Source: Anaerolineales bacterium
Lineage (GTDB): Bacteria > Chloroflexota > Anaerolineae > Anaerolineales > E44-bin32
Assembly: GCA_011772595.1 (NCBI GenBank)
Contig: WVZH01000318.1
Location: forward strand, 656-20,402
Length of the DNA: 19,747 bases
Direction: 5' to 3'
Shown: piece by piece, positions 9,227 to 15,983 of the stretch
Numbering within the stretch: position 1 is the first letter of the stretch
How the letters are laid out: the number at the start of each line of letters is the position of its first letter
Notes under the pieces: generated by a model
What the model saw: only the letters and a program-made list of their open reading frames with translations
Databases searched by the model: none
What the model was told of the DNA's origin: nothing
Position numbers and translations under genes: made by a program

Positions 9227-9558
9227 TGGGCCGAAACCTTAATTTGTGTATTCACGATCACTGCCACACCTTGCAAGGCCGATTCTGGGCTGTAGCACAT
9301 GCCGATGCTATTCTGGGTAAGAACCGGCGTCCCGTTCACCGAGGCTTTGGGGGATCCCAAAGTCCACTCCACCCGCACACATGGCGAGGGTTTGGGGCCA
9401 GGCAGGGTGAACGGGCAGCCGGCAACCGTGTGAATGTCCAATTCCAGCAAGACCGGTGTGCCCTCCGCGAAAACCTTACTGTTGGAGGTCATCAAATTCA
9501 GCTGCCCGCCATGGGGGCACATGATCGTGCTGGAGGTGGTCAACAAGTTGCCGGCCAT
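9223..9558 (-). CDS. PAAR-like spike tip protein
   Basis: Caps the needle and sharpens its tip, like Afp10/Pvc10. The 111 residues start 'MAGNLLTTSSTIMCPHGG', typical of short PAAR-like tip proteins in eCIS. Candidate metal ligands are Cys14, His16, His43, Cys48, Cys60 and Cys87. PAAR tips usually bind one metal ion with His and Cys residues near the apex, but which of these do so cannot be read from sequence. 'NGTPVLTQNSIGMCYS' and 'GVAVIVNTQIKVSA' are the closing strands. There is no C-terminal toxin extension, so this is a bare tip. It is flanked by one-base (TGATG) and four-base (ATGA) overlaps with gp5-like and gp25-like genes. Confidence 0.9.
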   Translation of the reverse strand: MAGNLLTTSSTIMCPHGGQLNLMTSNSKVFAEGTPVLLELDIHTVAGCPFTLPGPKPSPCVRVEWTLGSPKASVNGTPVLTQNSIGMCYSPESALQGVAVIVNTQIKVSAQ

Positions 9559-10085
9559 CAGCGCACCTCTAGGGCTCCGTTGTTCACGCTGACCCCACTG
9601 GAGGAGAGCACGATTTGAGTAGCGCCGATCTTGAGTTTGATCTCCTGATCGCTCATGCTGAACTCGGCGCCTCCCGCGTGCAAAAGCTTCACCTCCCCGC
9701 CCTCGTCGTCGAGCACGAGCTTGTGCCCATTTGTCGTCGCCAATACGCGTGTTTGCATCCCGCCTGGTGAGGGCATCTCACCACGCCCCCACCAACATCC
9801 ACTCCAGATCGGGCGCGAAATATCACCCGCCTCGAACTCGATCCACACACCATCGCCTTCCTCAGGCAGCACCACAAAACCATGATCCGCCCCAGCAAAG
9901 GGGACAGAAGGCAGCGCCCATGGCGTCTCTGTCTCGCCCAAGACTTCTGGCACCTGGGCCACGATGCGCCCCATGCCCTCGGGATCGTCGACATCGCGCA
10001 CGATGCCGCGGTACTTACCGAAGTAGCGGGTGCGCATGTACTCGATGGTCTCGACGGTCATTCGTTCCAGGTCTGCATCGGTCAT
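9558..10085 (-). CDS. gp5-like spike protein with OB fold (baseplate assembly protein V type)
   Basis: The central needle of the baseplate, without the lysozyme domain of T4 gp5. Residues about 20-105 form an OB-fold: 'FGKYRGIVRDVDDPEGMGRIVAQVPEVLG', 'WALPSVPFAG', 'GFVVLPEEGDGVWIEFEAGDISRPIWSGCWW' are the standard strands of this family. The rest (about 120-175) is made of short repeating strands, such as 'HKLVLDD', 'EVKLLHA' and 'EIKLKIGATQIVLSSSGVSV', consistent with a short triple-stranded beta-helix needle. The gene follows the hub gene with no spacer, and its stop overlaps the PAAR-like start (TGATG). No catalytic domain is visible, so target entry would depend on mechanical force. Confidence 0.93.
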   Translation of the reverse strand: MTDADLERMTVETIEYMRTRYFGKYRGIVRDVDDPEGMGRIVAQVPEVLGETETPWALPSVPFAGADHGFVVLPEEGDGVWIEFEAGDISRPIWSGCWWGRGEMPSPGGMQTRVLATTNGHKLVLDDEGGEVKLLHAGGAEFSMSDQEIKLKIGATQIVLSSSGVSVNNGALEVR

Positions 10086-11210
10086 CTAGAAAATCTCTCC
10101 AATCAAATCGGCTGAATCTGCGCCTTCGCCCTCCGAGACCGCGTTGCGTTTCACTGTGAAGGCTTGCGTATACTGCGAGCGGGACAGTGTATGTGTAGCC
10201 TTGAAGACCACGTAATCGCCACTCAAGCTGTTGTTCACCCCGCGCACCTGCAGCACCTGGTAGGGGAGCAGCACACCGTGGTAGCACTCACTCAACAGAC
10301 TGCCGGTCGCTTCCAGGTCGTAGCTGGAGCGGCTGGATTCCGCTCTCACGCGCTGGTCGAGGTCCACCGCGTCGCCTTGTTGTGGCGTTGAGACCTGTTC
10401 AGCAGTGTCCTCTTCGCGGGTGAAGGAATGTTCCGGGCCGAGTAGGTCGAGGTCCCGAAAGCTGGAGGAACTGGTCAGCACCGCTTTGTCGGCCACATTC
10501 AAGGCGAAGGCCTGCACGCGTGCCGGGCTTTGGGCGTCGCGGCTAACGTTGAACTCCTGAATATTGCGCTCCGTGCCCAACAACACCATGTCAGGCAGGT
10601 CACCGCGCTCAGCGGGAAGAGCCTTGAAACATCCCACGCTCTCCCCCGCTTCATCGCCGGGAAGGACGTAGGCGTGCATGCCTTGGCGCCGCGCCAGCGA
10701 GCGCAAGATCTGGATGGCCGTGCCACGTTGAACGACACTAGCTGGCAAGTCACTTGCCGGAGGCGGCGTGTCCTCGATGTTGGTTTCACTGATCTGCTCG
10801 ACCTCACTGAACACTTGAGCGGCGATCTCACTGTCGGTCAGATTGTCGAAGCGTTCCAATCGATCCTGCCGATTCATATGCACGCTGTCGTCGTGCACGA
10901 TCAACGTGATAGAGCTCTGACCGGGTTCCGAACTGCGCGTGCTGTCGTATCCCACGACAGGGCCATCAATGAGTGGCACGTAACCATTCTCACCGATGCG
11001 AACCTCCACCCGCACGCGCGAGAAATCCTCCATGAAATCTTCGTTCTCTCCCTGCCAATTGCCCTGCTCGTCCACACAGAGCGGCATCTCCAAACGCGCC
11101 TCCCATGCCACATCTACTTCCTGCTCGACCGTGATCCGTTCGATCCTATCAAGCTGCTCACGGCCGGCTGGTTCGTCGTTGAAGTACAGGCGGTACTCAA
11201 TGCTTGGCAT
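10086..11210 (-). CDS. gp27-like spike hub protein (phage late control D family)
   Basis: Forms the trimeric hub that holds the central spike beneath the tube, equivalent to the N-terminal part of VgrG or Afp8/Pvc8. The pattern fits the family: an opening strand 'EYRLYFNDEP' followed by 'IERITVEQEVDVAWEARLEMP', then 'GPVVGYDSTRSSEPGQSSITLIVHDDS' and 'MNRQDRLERFDNLTDSEIAAQVFSE' (to about residue 130). A second domain has 'ILRSLARRQGMHAYV' and ends in 'GDYVVFKATHTLSRSQYTQAFTVKRN', the usual closing strands. The 374-residue length covers only the hub. The needle part that is fused in VgrG or Pvc8 is encoded by the next gene, whose ATG follows this stop immediately. Start overlap with the LysM gene is TAATG. 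Confidence 0.9.
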   Translation of the reverse strand: MPSIEYRLYFNDEPAGREQLDRIERITVEQEVDVAWEARLEMPLCVDEQGNWQGENEDFMEDFSRVRVEVRIGENGYVPLIDGPVVGYDSTRSSEPGQSSITLIVHDDSVHMNRQDRLERFDNLTDSEIAAQVFSEVEQISETNIEDTPPPASDLPASVVQRGTAIQILRSLARRQGMHAYVLPGDEAGESVGCFKALPAERGDLPDMVLLGTERNIQEFNVSRDAQSPARVQAFALNVADKAVLTSSSSFRDLDLLGPEHSFTREEDTAEQVSTPQQGDAVDLDQRVRAESSRSSYDLEATGSLLSECYHGVLLPYQVLQVRGVNNSLSGDYVVFKATHTLSRSQYTQAFTVKRNAVSEGEGADSADLIGEIF

Positions 11211-11482
11211 TACGTCTCCGGCACCTCAATCGTGCGACCCGGTTTTGAGACCAAGTCGTTGGCCTTCAACTCGCTGTTGGCGTCGGCGATATGCCAAAAG
11301 CGAGTCGGATCGTTGTAGTGTCGCTGGGCGTAGATGTCGAGGCGGTCGTTCTCCTTCACGACAGTCGCGCTTCCCTGCACATCTGGCAGGCGTCTCAAAC
11401 GCACAACTTTCACCGTACGACCATTTTTCAGCTCGATCTCGGCCTTTTGCACCTTGTAGTAACGTGACCTTTCTAGAAACAC
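11210..11482 (-). CDS. LysM-like baseplate protein
   Basis: A 90-residue LysM-like protein that in eCIS and contractile tails sits at the hub/tube interface. I placed the start at the GTG at 11482, because GAGAGGAG lies seven bases before it and because proteins of this type begin with a short 'F-x-x-RSRY' segment, as here ('FLERSRYYKVQ'). An in-frame ATG at 11524 would overlap the upstream gene. The LysM core reads 'VVKENDRLDIYAQRHYNDPTRFWHIADAN' (about residues 42-70), followed by a 'KPGRTIEVPE' end. The stop overlaps the hub start by one base (TAATG). LysM domains in general bind peptidoglycan, but in tails this one is structural; that is family knowledge, not shown here. Confidence 0.88.
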   Translation of the reverse strand: MFLERSRYYKVQKAEIELKNGRTVKVVRLRRLPDVQGSATVVKENDRLDIYAQRHYNDPTRFWHIADANSELKANDLVSKPGRTIEVPET

Positions 11483-11489
11483 GCACACA

Positions 11490-11497
11490 CTCCTCTC
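11490..11497 (-). promoter_or_regulatory. Ribosome-binding site that decides the GTG start of the LysM gene
   Basis: GAGAGGAG on the minus strand, seven bases before GTG 11482. It lies downstream of the alternative ATG at 11524 and so argues against that longer form. Confidence 0.65.
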
Positions 11498-11504
11498 ACT
11501 CACC

Positions 11505-12176
11505 TTAAAGTGGAATGAGATCAATCACTTCCGAGACTGTGTTCGCCAAATTCGCCATCGCCTGGGCATCTTTAGCGACGTTGGAGTACTCCAAAGCCCC
11601 CTTGGCGATGTCATCGTCGAGACATTGGCTGAGCGCGATTACAGTCAGACCCAGTGAGACCTCGGCGCGGACAGGGTTGAGCAGGGAATCGTACTCTTGC
11701 TCCGTGATGGTCATCGTCTCGATGATGACCGGCAACACCCGCGTAGCGCCCCAGATGAAGAGTAGCCGCGGATACTTCTCGCGCGGGATGGGCTGGGTGG
11801 GAGCCTCGTCGTCACCGCCAAAGATGGCATCCCCGATGGCGTCGATCGCCGCGCCTAGCAGCGCACTAAGTTTGCTCGCCGGGCGAGCCATCTTCTCCAG
11901 CGCCGCCAAACGGGGACCAATGCCAAAGCCTCGCGCCAGAACGTTGTCGTCCTTGAGCTCATCGGCGGCGCTGAAATGTGCTGTGAGGCTGATCTTTTCC
12001 ACCGGCACCTCACCTGCCTGGGAGGTCTCACGACTCCCCGATCCGTAGGGTCGTTGCGGAATCTGGATCGTCCTCGTTAGGCTCTCGGGATTGAATTGGA
12101 AGATCACCACGTTGGGTATAGGTCCCATGAAATCGCTGGCGTATTCGATCAATGCACCCTTCAATAAATACGGCAT
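11505..12176 (-). CDS. CIS tube-initiator / baseplate protein (Afp7/Pvc7-like, CIS_tube family)
   Basis: In eCIS this protein connects the spike hub to the first tube ring and carries a tube-like fold. The family signature is the N-terminal 'VVIFQFNPESLTRTIQIPQR' followed by 'EVPVEKISLTAHFSAADEL' (about residues 23-75), and later 'YPRLLFIWGATRVLPVIIETMTITEQEYDSLLNPVRAEVSLGL' strands near residues 135-180. A middle segment (about 95-125) rich in Ala, Gly and Asp looks like an exposed loop. Afp7/Pvc7 also carries a LysM domain. Here that part appears to be encoded by the separate gene that starts 22 bases downstream. It opens the baseplate gene series. Confidence 0.88.
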   Translation of the reverse strand: MPYLLKGALIEYASDFMGPIPNVVIFQFNPESLTRTIQIPQRPYGSGSRETSQAGEVPVEKISLTAHFSAADELKDDNVLARGFGIGPRLAALEKMARPASKLSALLGAAIDAIGDAIFGGDDEAPTQPIPREKYPRLLFIWGATRVLPVIIETMTITEQEYDSLLNPVRAEVSLGLTVIALSQCLDDDIAKGALEYSNVAKDAQAMANLANTVSEVIDLIPL

Positions 12177-12301
12177 GTTCCTTGTTCACTCCGTTGTGTG
12201 GAGCGGTTCACCCACCCCACATCGACCTATAAACCCCTCGCGCTCGAACCCCTCTTCCTAATAGGCGTTTCCTGCCATATGCGGATTGGTTCCCTAACCC
12301 T
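12177..12301. other. 125-base spacer between assembly and baseplate modules
   Basis: The longest non-coding stretch in the window. I see no good -35/-10 pair, no T-rich terminator and no strong inverted repeat; a TGTGG/CCACA arm pair near 12195-12222 is too short to rely on. The ribosome-binding site for the downstream gene (AAGGA, two bases from the ATG) is close and weak. A promoter with non-consensus boxes cannot be excluded. Confidence 0.5.
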
Positions 12302-12589
12302 TCAGGCTTCGGGAGGCGAACCGCGTTCAACCTGGCTCCGGAGCGAGTCGCTCAGTGCGCGTGCGACGGTGGTGCGTAGACGCTCAGCGTTGATGGCCCG
12401 CTCCACTTGGATCGTGTTCACCTGCAGGGTGTCGATGCGCTGTTTGCCAGTCGTGCGGCGTAGACTCTCTTGGTCGGCAAGTTGGCGCAACACCTGGTCT
12501 CCCAGCCCGTTGAGGGCTTCCCGCACGCGATGCAGCGGGACACCCCTAATACGTAAATGTAGGCGATCGATCTTAACCCGCCTGCGCAT
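12302..12589 (-). CDS. Small basic helical protein of unknown function (95 aa)
   Basis: The ATG at 12589 lies inside the last codons of the ATPase gene (17-base overlap) with a GGTGGAG-like site just before it. An ATG at 12607 would add six residues. The protein begins with a basic stretch 'MRRRVKIDRLHLRIRGV' and continues as probable amphipathic helices, with many Arg, Leu and Gln residues and no cysteines, signal peptide or membrane segment. I recall small proteins of similar size and pattern following the ATPase in other eCIS clusters, but no named family can be assigned. The overlap with the ATPase suggests coupled translation and a partner role in assembly. The position, clean reading frame and coherent composition support a real gene. 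Confidence 0.65.
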   Translation of the reverse strand: MRRRVKIDRLHLRIRGVPLHRVREALNGLGDQVLRQLADQESLRRTTGKQRIDTLQVNTIQVERAINAERLRTTVARALSDSLRSQVERGSPPEA

Positions 12590-14768
12590 GCTCCACCGCC
12601 TCAACAATCTCAGCGTAGGGACCGAAGTGTTCTAGGCTAACCGGTCGCTTGAGCTTGTCGTACTCTCGTTTAACAGCTACGATGATCTCCTTCATCGTTA
12701 GCCGACCTTTGAACTTGGAACGACCATTGTCGCCATTGGCGCTTTGCAAACAGGCGTTGAAGACGATTGAGCGAATATGCCCGCCCGCCAGGCGGAACTG
12801 CCGCGCCAGAAAATCGTAATCCACCTGCGTGGCATCCACTGTTTTAGGCGTGACTTGCAACCAGATTTTTTTACGCTGGTCGGCGTCGGGCAAGGGAAAA
12901 TCGATGATGTAACGCAGCCGGCGTAGGAAGGCCTCATCCAGATCCTTCTTGCGGTTGGTAGCCAGGATTGCCAGCCCTTTGAAACGCTCCATGCGCTCGA
13001 GCAGGTAGCTGATCTCTAAGTTGGCGTAGCGATCGTGGGCGTCGCGCACCTCGGTGCGTTGTCCGAAGAGCGAATCGGCCTCGTCGAAGAACAAAATCAG
13101 GTCGGAAATGTCGGCCGCGTCGAAAAGACGCTTTAGGTTCTTTTCGGTCTCGCCAATGTACTTGTTCACCACCTGTGATAGATCGATGCGATACATGGGC
13201 AGCTCCAGCTCGATGGCTAGGATTTCAGCGGCCATGGTCTTGCCAGTCCCAGGAGGACCAGCGAAGAGCACGGCGATTCCGCCCTCGTTCCAGGCCTTGG
13301 CCGTCCCCCAGCCGTAGTGCACCTCGGTCAACGAATGCATCGCTCGGATCACTTCCTTGAATTGCAGTTCCTGCTTGTGCGGCAGGATCAACTTCTCCTC
13401 CTGAAAGCGCGGCGTAACTTTCTGCGCCAATTCCCCGACATCGATCTCAACCTCCGCCCGCGCAGCCGCAGCCAGATCCTCGGCAGTGAGGCTCCCCGGC
13501 AAGGCTTTCAGACCCTCACAGATGCTATCGATCGTTTCCTTGCCGTAGCGAAAGCGACGGGCGATCTCGGCGATGGCGTCGTCTAGTCGGCGCGCCTTCT
13601 TACCTAAGCCGGCTTTCCAATAGGTCACACGCTCCGCATAAGGGAAGGCCGGGACGTCCACGATAGGCAGCAGATAGCGCTCCGGCAATTTCGGCATCTG
13701 ACTGCGCTCGGCGATCCCCAGAAAGAGCGTGATGGGGATGGAAAGCGAAGGGAGAATCTGTGCGCTGGAATGGCTCTTTTCGGTGCCTGTACGGGTGGAG
13801 ATTAGATCCTCACCGAGAAAAAGGTCGGTGCCTTTCAGCCAGCACAGTGCAGCCAGCGCGTTGCGATAACGGGCGTCTTCGAGCAGGCTAGGGTCGGCGA
13901 CGTAGCGCACGACTTGTCGGCCGGTGGTCTGCGCGATCCCGCTCACAACCTCTGCGTGGGCGGAGCCTTTAGGCCCGCGTACGGGAACGACGCGCATCGT
14001 CAGCGCCGGGCTAGACTTCAAGCGCGCAGCGACCAGCCGGGCTGTCTCGCCCAGTGCAGTTGATACATCAGTTCCGGACGTCAACGTTGCCAGGCCCTCC
14101 GGCATACGTGTGTTGGGGAAGAGCACCTGATTGGCGACCGGCGCCGCTACACCAAAAGTGGCCTCCCAATCAATCTCCGTCCCCACTTCTGGACTGGGGC
14201 CACGGAATTGCAGCAATCCATAACGGAAAAGCGAATGGGTCGGGTTAACAACGCGCAGGACGTGATCGGGCTCATCCCACAGTTTCTGTGCCAGTGCTAG
14301 ATTGGGGGACGTCTTGGTCGGATCGTTGAGGCATGCGGCGATGACATGCCCCACGGCGCTGTCAAAGGCGGCCGCCAAGCCCAGCGCGAGCATAAAGCAG
14401 GCTAAGTCGTCGAGCCCGAGCTCATCAGTGATCCAACTGAATGAACCAACCGCTGGCCGACCACCAATCGATGGCGGCGGTCGATCGAGCAATTCACTCA
14501 GATAACGTGCGGTCGGGTCGCTCTGGAAGAAGCGGGATTTCTCTTCCCAAAAGCGGCTCATATCCAGCGCGCTCTGTAGCGCGTCGATGAAAGGCGGCAA
14601 ACCTGCATGTTGCGCTTCTGGGAGCACACCCCGCTCGTACCAAATCCAACTAATCTCACGGCGCATACGCAACGTAACTTGGCGCAGCCAATAGTTCGCC
14701 AGCACGTCCTTCGTTAGGACCGCTGGTGAAAATGTAACCGGGCTTTGGACACGCGTAGAGGATTTCAT
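12573..14768 (-). CDS. AAA+ ATPase of the eCIS (Afp15/Pvc15-like)
   Basis: A conserved eCIS ATPase, thought to help assemble the particle or load cargo; it is not part of the finished tail. The C-terminal AAA+ module is complete. Walker A GPPGTGKT lies at residues 504-511, Walker B 'LILFFDEAD' at about 557-565 with the catalytic Glu563, sensor-1 Asn605 in 'ILATN', and an 'FLRRLR' arginine cluster at about 614-619. A lid with 'AGGHIRSIVFNACL' follows. Residues 1-480 form a long N-terminal region with a helical first part and what looks like a degenerate second ATPase-like domain ('DLFLGEDLIS', 'ITLFLGI') without a good P-loop. At 731 residues it is in the usual range. The start overlaps the DUF4255 stop by four bases. 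The stop is overlapped by 17 bases by the following small gene. Confidence 0.95.
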   Translation of the reverse strand: MKSSTRVQSPVTFSPAVLTKDVLANYWLRQVTLRMRREISWIWYERGVLPEAQHAGLPPFIDALQSALDMSRFWEEKSRFFQSDPTARYLSELLDRPPPSIGGRPAVGSFSWITDELGLDDLACFMLALGLAAAFDSAVGHVIAACLNDPTKTSPNLALAQKLWDEPDHVLRVVNPTHSLFRYGLLQFRGPSPEVGTEIDWEATFGVAAPVANQVLFPNTRMPEGLATLTSGTDVSTALGETARLVAARLKSSPALTMRVVPVRGPKGSAHAEVVSGIAQTTGRQVVRYVADPSLLEDARYRNALAALCWLKGTDLFLGEDLISTRTGTEKSHSSAQILPSLSIPITLFLGIAERSQMPKLPERYLLPIVDVPAFPYAERVTYWKAGLGKKARRLDDAIAEIARRFRYGKETIDSICEGLKALPGSLTAEDLAAAARAEVEIDVGELAQKVTPRFQEEKLILPHKQELQFKEVIRAMHSLTEVHYGWGTAKAWNEGGIAVLFAGPPGTGKTMAAEILAIELELPMYRIDLSQVVNKYIGETEKNLKRLFDAADISDLILFFDEADSLFGQRTEVRDAHDRYANLEISYLLERMERFKGLAILATNRKKDLDEAFLRRLRYIIDFPLPDADQRKKIWLQVTPKTVDATQVDYDFLARQFRLAGGHIRSIVFNACLQSANGDNGRSKFKGRLTMKEIIVAVKREYDKLKRPVSLEHFGPYAEIVEAVEHAQAG

Positions 14769-15973
14769 GTGCTCAACGTCACTCCGGGACTCTTCTTGGC
14801 CTGTTGCCCATTGACGCGCAGGATGACCCTGTAGTCACCTGGGTCCACAGGGCTGGCGTCCTGGATCTCAAGCGTCAGGCTCTTTTGGTCAGGGGCATAG
14901 GTGAACGGGCCATCAAAGACGCGCCTCACTTCACCCTCACGGTACAAAGCGACGAAGATATCGTCCGCCTCGCTCCCCAGCAATATCCCTTCCATCTCGA
15001 TATTGCCCGCCACGCCCGATGGAGGCCCTGTCACAGTGTGTAGCGCATTGGGAGTCGCCTTCTCCAACGTTGGGCGTAAAGCAGCGACAAGCAAGTTACT
15101 TGAGCGACGCCTTCCTGTCGTGAGCACCTCAACGACCGCCAGTGGATGGGTCCCGGCAGATATCAGTGCGCCCTCACTCAGCACACCGTCGACTTCACAT
15201 TGCAACCAATCCGGTCGTTGGGCGGTCACCGGCAGATCGGCCGGACCCAGGCTGACGGCAAGTCCAGAGATCTCGAGGTTGACACCTCGGATAGTCAAAA
15301 TCTCGCCTACCTCAAACTTGATTGGAGTCAATCCGCTGATCGATGGACCCATGGAGGGCAATACTGGCAGCTGGACACCCGCCTCACCAATGACATCCGG
15401 AGGCGTCTCTGTGTAGTCAATGCCCACCAAGAGGGAGTAGTCCGGTGGCTCACCCGTGGCGATCATCACCGGTCGCACCTGAAATGTCATCGAAAAGCGA
15501 TATTTCTCCTCTGAGCCTTGCATCAGCTTGGAAAGCAAATCGGAGGATGCTTCGTCGAAGGTGATCTTCAATACCTCCGGGTTGTCCTCCAAAGCCGGCA
15601 ACAGATCGGCAGGCAGGGCGATCGAGCCCAAAGGCAAATAGCTCAACTCCTGCAAGGCTCGCAAACCGAGGCCCAGATTCTCGTGCGCCTCGATCGTGTC
15701 GCTCAAACCGTCCTTGTCGAAAGAAGTGATCAAGTATTTCAGCACCAACCACAATGGAGGCCGTTGTCCCTCATCGAGGGGGGTGTTTTTAAGGCCTGGG
15801 TCGAATGTGGCCTCGTATAAAAATAGGTTCAACCTCGGCTTGGGCAGGCTGTTTGTGGGGCCTTCTGGTTCTGGTCTACCCACGGTGACAGACACCCCGG
15901 TGCGAACATCGAGGTGTTGCTGGACCAACTCAGTGACCTTCCCCATCGCTTTACCCGTATCCGCAAGTGTCAT
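14765..15973 (-). CDS. DUF4255 (Pvc16_N) tail-terminator-like protein with C-terminal Ig/TIG-like domains
   Basis: Afp16/Pvc16-type proteins bind the end of the tube and sheath and stop their growth at the correct length. The first ~180 residues match the Pvc16_N/DUF4255 pattern: a helical start 'VTELVQQHLD', 'PRLNLFLYEATFDPGLKN', 'PPLWLVLKYLITSF', then 'LGLGLRALQELSYLPL' and 'YRFSMTFQVRPVMI'. From about residue 205 the protein continues with two probable immunoglobulin-like (IPT/TIG-type) domains. One begins near 'PSISGLTPIKFEVGEILTIRGVNL' and the second reaches the C-terminus. This explains the length of 402 residues against roughly 200-300 for simpler family members. The gene starts 10 bases after the disordered-protein gene, and its stop overlaps the ATPase start (ATGA). 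The N-terminal assignment is firm; the role of the extra domains is inferred. Confidence 0.9.
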   Translation of the reverse strand: MTLADTGKAMGKVTELVQQHLDVRTGVSVTVGRPEPEGPTNSLPKPRLNLFLYEATFDPGLKNTPLDEGQRPPLWLVLKYLITSFDKDGLSDTIEAHENLGLGLRALQELSYLPLGSIALPADLLPALEDNPEVLKITFDEASSDLLSKLMQGSEEKYRFSMTFQVRPVMIATGEPPDYSLLVGIDYTETPPDVIGEAGVQLPVLPSMGPSISGLTPIKFEVGEILTIRGVNLEISGLAVSLGPADLPVTAQRPDWLQCEVDGVLSEGALISAGTHPLAVVEVLTTGRRRSSNLLVAALRPTLEKATPNALHTVTGPPSGVAGNIEMEGILLGSEADDIFVALYREGEVRRVFDGPFTYAPDQKSLTLEIQDASPVDPGDYRVILRVNGQQAKKSPGVTLST

Positions 15974-15983
15974 GCCCCCACCC

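Noticed and set aside
10530..11318. 262-residue open frame on the plus strand, antisense to the hub gene
   Set aside because: It covers the complement of the gp27-like gene and shows no family features.
12181..12301. Possible promoter (TATAGG-like box in the spacer)
   Set aside because: No matching -35 box at suitable distance; the match is no better than chance.
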